A program made the position numbers and the translations under genes. From Acorus gramineus (taxonomy: Eukaryota > Streptophyta > Magnoliopsida > Acorales > Acoraceae), in assembly GCA_030737835.1 (NCBI GenBank), contig CM060851.1, forward strand, positions 7,671,774 through 7,735,773: a stretch of 64,000 nt of DNA. The letters are read 5' to 3'. The notes under the pieces were generated by a model, which worked only from the letters and a program-made list of their open reading frames with translations, had not been told where the DNA came from and ran no database searches. Position 1 is the stretch's first letter. Each line of letters begins with the position of its first letter. Shown piece after piece: positions 61,304 through 64,000 of this stretch.

Positions 61304-62208
61304 AGGGAAAAATCCAAATACCCCCTGTCAACCCTTTAATTTTTTCTGAAATCCATATAACCCCCTTGAAAACACTTGCCCGTTTATTTTCGGTATAACC
61401 CTCCGGATAATCCTAGATAAGTATTTTGGGGTGTTTGTTTACCCTGGATAACCCCCGATAAAGTTTGCTAGAATAAACACTGATAAAGTGATATATGGAT
61501 TCCAATCCAATCAACCCCTAGAATTAAAGTTATTATAGGTTATTCCACTCAAAGAATACGTGGGCCCACTGTCAAATCAACTGTCACCACCTCTTATAAA
61601 TCACCTGTCAAATCAACTATCATTATTTTTTTACCTTTTATAAATCCTTATCCATACTTTATTCACATTTTACCCAAACAACAAAACATTTATTATTACA
61701 TTTACCAACGAGAATAATTCAAAACACAACCAAACACAAAATCACTTTATCTTTATTTATATTCACTTATGCTCGGATAAATGTATACCCTAGAATAAAA
61801 CCTATCCTCGTTCTAAACGGGGGCTAATGATAGAAATTCAAATAACCCTCTGAGTTAGACTTCCGTTAACTCTGACTAAAAATACAGTATATTAAAAATC
61901 CTCTATAATTTATTAAAAAAGTGAAAAATCTTATATAAATGATGATATTACCATTCCAAATAGATTATATAACATTATCCAAAGAGGTAAAATCGTCATT
62001 TATATATAATTTTTTATATTTTTAAAACATTGTAGGGGATTTTTAGTATCTTGTGTTGTCAACGAAGGTTAATCGAATAGTAGTAGAATATTCCTCATCT
62101 TTTAAGCGGAAGTCTAATTCAAGAGGTTATTTAGATCTACATATGTGTTTTCAGGGTTTATATAGATTATAAGAAAAGTAAAGGGTTATTTGAATTTTTC
62201 CCTATAAA
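61304..62208. mobile_element. Old foldback or Mutator-type MITE, probably with a nested insertion
   Basis: The left end AGGGAAAAATCCAAATA and right end TTTGAATTTTTCCCT are inverted copies, and inverted similarity continues inward (GAAAACAC, TTAGACTTCCG-type parts). The region 61428-61827 (GGGGTGTTTGTTTACC ... ACGGGGGC) interrupts the left arm and resembles 41390-41640, so it may be a second element. Flanks TGTAAATTT and TATAAATGT match only partly. No coding capacity. Confidence 0.45.
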
Positions 62209-63148
62209 TGTTTTAAATAAATGTCCTACCATTTTAGTAAAAAAAATGTTTTAAATAAATAATAGATATTATTTTAGAGTATAAACATATTTATGTTTGT
62301 TGTAACTATTAAAAAGTTAATCATAAGCGAATATTTGTAGGATAAGTTGTAGTAGAACAGTCCTGTGATATGTAGTAATTGACAGAAATACTCTTTTAAC
62401 TTGTGAAATAGAAACTCTTTTAAATATGTTTATAAACTATAATTGATATTGTACATAAAACTTTGTGTAACAGCTCCCATTCAAACTTCAGAGGAGTTTA
62501 TTCTTCATTCACTTTGCTTTCAAAATTGAACTACAAAATCCTAATTTAATGTTTCCTTAAGTACATAATATCACAACATAATCATATATTTCAGTCTAAA
62601 GAAATAGTAATAATGTAATTCAAGATTTGCTAAGCTCAGCTTAATAGCTAAACCTGTTTATCCAGAAAATCATTTTAGGCTTGGTTAAAGGTGGGACTCA
62701 TATCAGCATCTTTAGGTTCTTTGAACAATGGACTATTTCTTCCCAATCTCAACAAAATCTACATAAAAATAAAGTACATTCTAATAAATCAAACAGGGGA
62801 CCTTTTTTTTTTTGTCAATAATTAGAAACATATTTGTTTCCAGAAGACAATGAGAAATAAAACATCAGGCACAATGGTTTCGATAAGGTCCAGCCAAATC
62901 CAGACCACTTACAACTTACAAATATATATAACAAAAAGTCAAAAACAAATGAAATATTTTTCTGTGTATACTCACTCATCAATCAGATGCTCGAATCCAC
63001 TCTCTCAGACGCCAACCTGCCACACCAGACCTAACCCGGACAAATGCAAATTTTGCTAAGAGAGTATAAGCAAAAACGACGAAAGCATCTATATCGACTT
63101 TGCTGTGATAATAATATAGATAGCTGCATCGGAAGATGAAGAGGTCAG
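62209..63148. other. AT-rich region and probable 3'UTR of the right-edge gene
   Basis: No gene is seen. The part nearest 63149 should be the 3'UTR of the minus-strand gene whose last exon follows; a minus-strand AATAAA occurs near 62500. Confidence 0.4.
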
Positions 63149-63235
63149 CTAGAATACATCTGGGTGAAAATGCCCAGGAATGGAACTGGGTTCCTGTGCC
63201 CTCTGCAGATGAAGCCTCAGAGTGTAATTGTTTAC
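63149..63235 (-). CDS. Terminal exon of an unidentified minus-strand gene
   Basis: After a good acceptor (TTTTGTGCAG, edge 63236) a 28-codon frame runs to TAG at 63149-63151. It starts VNNYTLRLHLQRAQEPSSIP and ends GHFHPDVF. The first half has leucines and hydrophobics at helix spacing, like the end of a coiled coil, and the IPGHFHPDVF tail looks like a conserved plant C-terminus, but I cannot name the family. The preceding intron runs off the window and holds a Tourist-like MITE. Confidence 0.6.
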   Translation of the reverse strand, partial: VNNYTLRLHLQRAQEPSSIPGHFHPDVF

Positions 63236-63301
63236 CTGCACAAAAGCAAGTCCATGTTCTATTATCAGGTCAAGAATAACTATTGGACACTAATACACTA
63301 A

Positions 63302-63528
63302 GGCTGTATTTGGAAACGAGTTTTAAACCACATCTGGGGATTCTGCTTCTGCAGAAATCACAATTAAACCACATTTGTTTCCAAACCCCTCCAATATTCC
63401 CAGCTTTTGGAAAAAACTGAAAAACAGCTTTTAATTATAAAAACAGCTATTCAGAAGTCTAACAAATATATGTTTATTGTAAAGCTATTATCAAAACCTG
63501 TTTTTCAAACTCGTTTCCAAATATAACC
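63302..63528. mobile_element. Tourist-like (PIF/Harbinger) MITE, 227 bp
   Basis: Ends are inverted repeats: GGCTGTATTTGGAAACGAG at the left and its inverse CTCGTTTCCAAATATAACC at the right, flanked on both sides by TAA (63299-63301 and 63529-63531). Non-coding. It lies in the intron before the terminal exon at 63149-63235. Confidence 0.8.
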
Positions 63529-63531
63529 TAA

Positions 63532-64000
63532 GTCATTCATGCAGTCCTAACTCAGTATATGAAGTCTCTAATATATACTCTATTAGAGAAAATGTAAAAA
63601 GGTATGAGTATATTCATTTTTTTGTGAAAGTATGTGTTTCATTAGACAAATATATACTTCAAAAAAAAAATCAAAATGTGTTCGGACAGCAAAAGTACTA
63701 AACCAAGCCTCTTTTATCTGCAACAACTGGAAATAACCTTGGGAATTTTGATTTAAGGGGTTCCATGTCACACCCCAGTGTCCACTTAATGGCTGAACTG
63801 AGATTTGCTGTTGTCACAACTCACAACAGAAACTAATTACATTCAGGATTCAGCACTATATAATTTTTTTTCTTTCCCGTTTTCTTTGCTCAACAGAAGC
63901 ATCATTAAAATAAAGTTTCAAGCACCGACATGAGAAATACCATATTCTTGCATTATAGATATAAACTTAAAATGCCAAAATTAAGTTAAAGCAAATGTTC
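63532..64000. other. Right edge, probable intron
   Basis: AT-rich with no recognisable exon; presumably continuing intron of the minus-strand gene that ends at 63149. Confidence 0.35.

Overview
This is nuclear DNA from a flowering plant, most likely a eudicot. The AT-rich background, multi-exon genes with GT..AG introns, and a dense layer of plant transposons (Ty1/Copia, Mutator-like, PIF/Harbinger, hAT and Tourist MITEs, L1 LINEs, a tRNA-related SINE) all point there. The species cannot be named from the sequence.

Three host genes can be assembled exon by exon with consistent splice phases, all on the minus strand. (1) A membrane-anchored gamma-glutamyltransferase of the vacuolar GGT4 type, coding 2027-8585, 7 exons, 628 residues. 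(2) A soluble UDP-glucuronate decarboxylase (UDP-xylose synthase, UXS3/5/6 type), coding 10814-15590, 12 exons, 344 residues, with a 5'UTR intron and a TATA box. (3) A KNL2-type centromere protein with SANTA and CENPC-k regions, about 51855-60119, 7-8 exons, about 813 residues. The last exon of an unidentified minus-strand gene lies at 63149-63235.

From about 16.4 to 48.2 kb the window is mostly transposons. A 949-bp foldback element with a perfect 9-bp target duplication lies upstream of the UXS promoter. Next comes a decayed Copia element (17863-23303), a 2.1-kb piece I cannot identify (23304-25393), and a second Copia copy (25394-40398). That second copy is split by a 10.5-kb Mutator-like element (26284-36809) with identical terminal repeats of about 28 bp and a perfect 9-bp duplication (TATTCTAAA). 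The Mutator-like element carries an apparently intact transposase fused to an OTU-type cysteine protease domain, a frameshifted plant-mobile-domain gene in the opposite orientation, and, between their 3' ends, a higher-order tandem array of about 240-bp units built from short TCGAC..GTCGA palindromes. Further right is a 5.7-kb PIF/Harbinger-type element (42557-48244, TSD TAA) carrying a Myb/SANT-like gene and a GRF-zinc-finger/membrane exon, but no transposase that I can see.

The host genes are not an operon or pathway cluster; they act in glutathione-conjugate turnover, nucleotide-sugar synthesis and centromere assembly. The most unusual content is the Mutator-like element and its internal repeat array, the transposase-less Harbinger element, and the internal tandem duplications in the KNL2-type gene.
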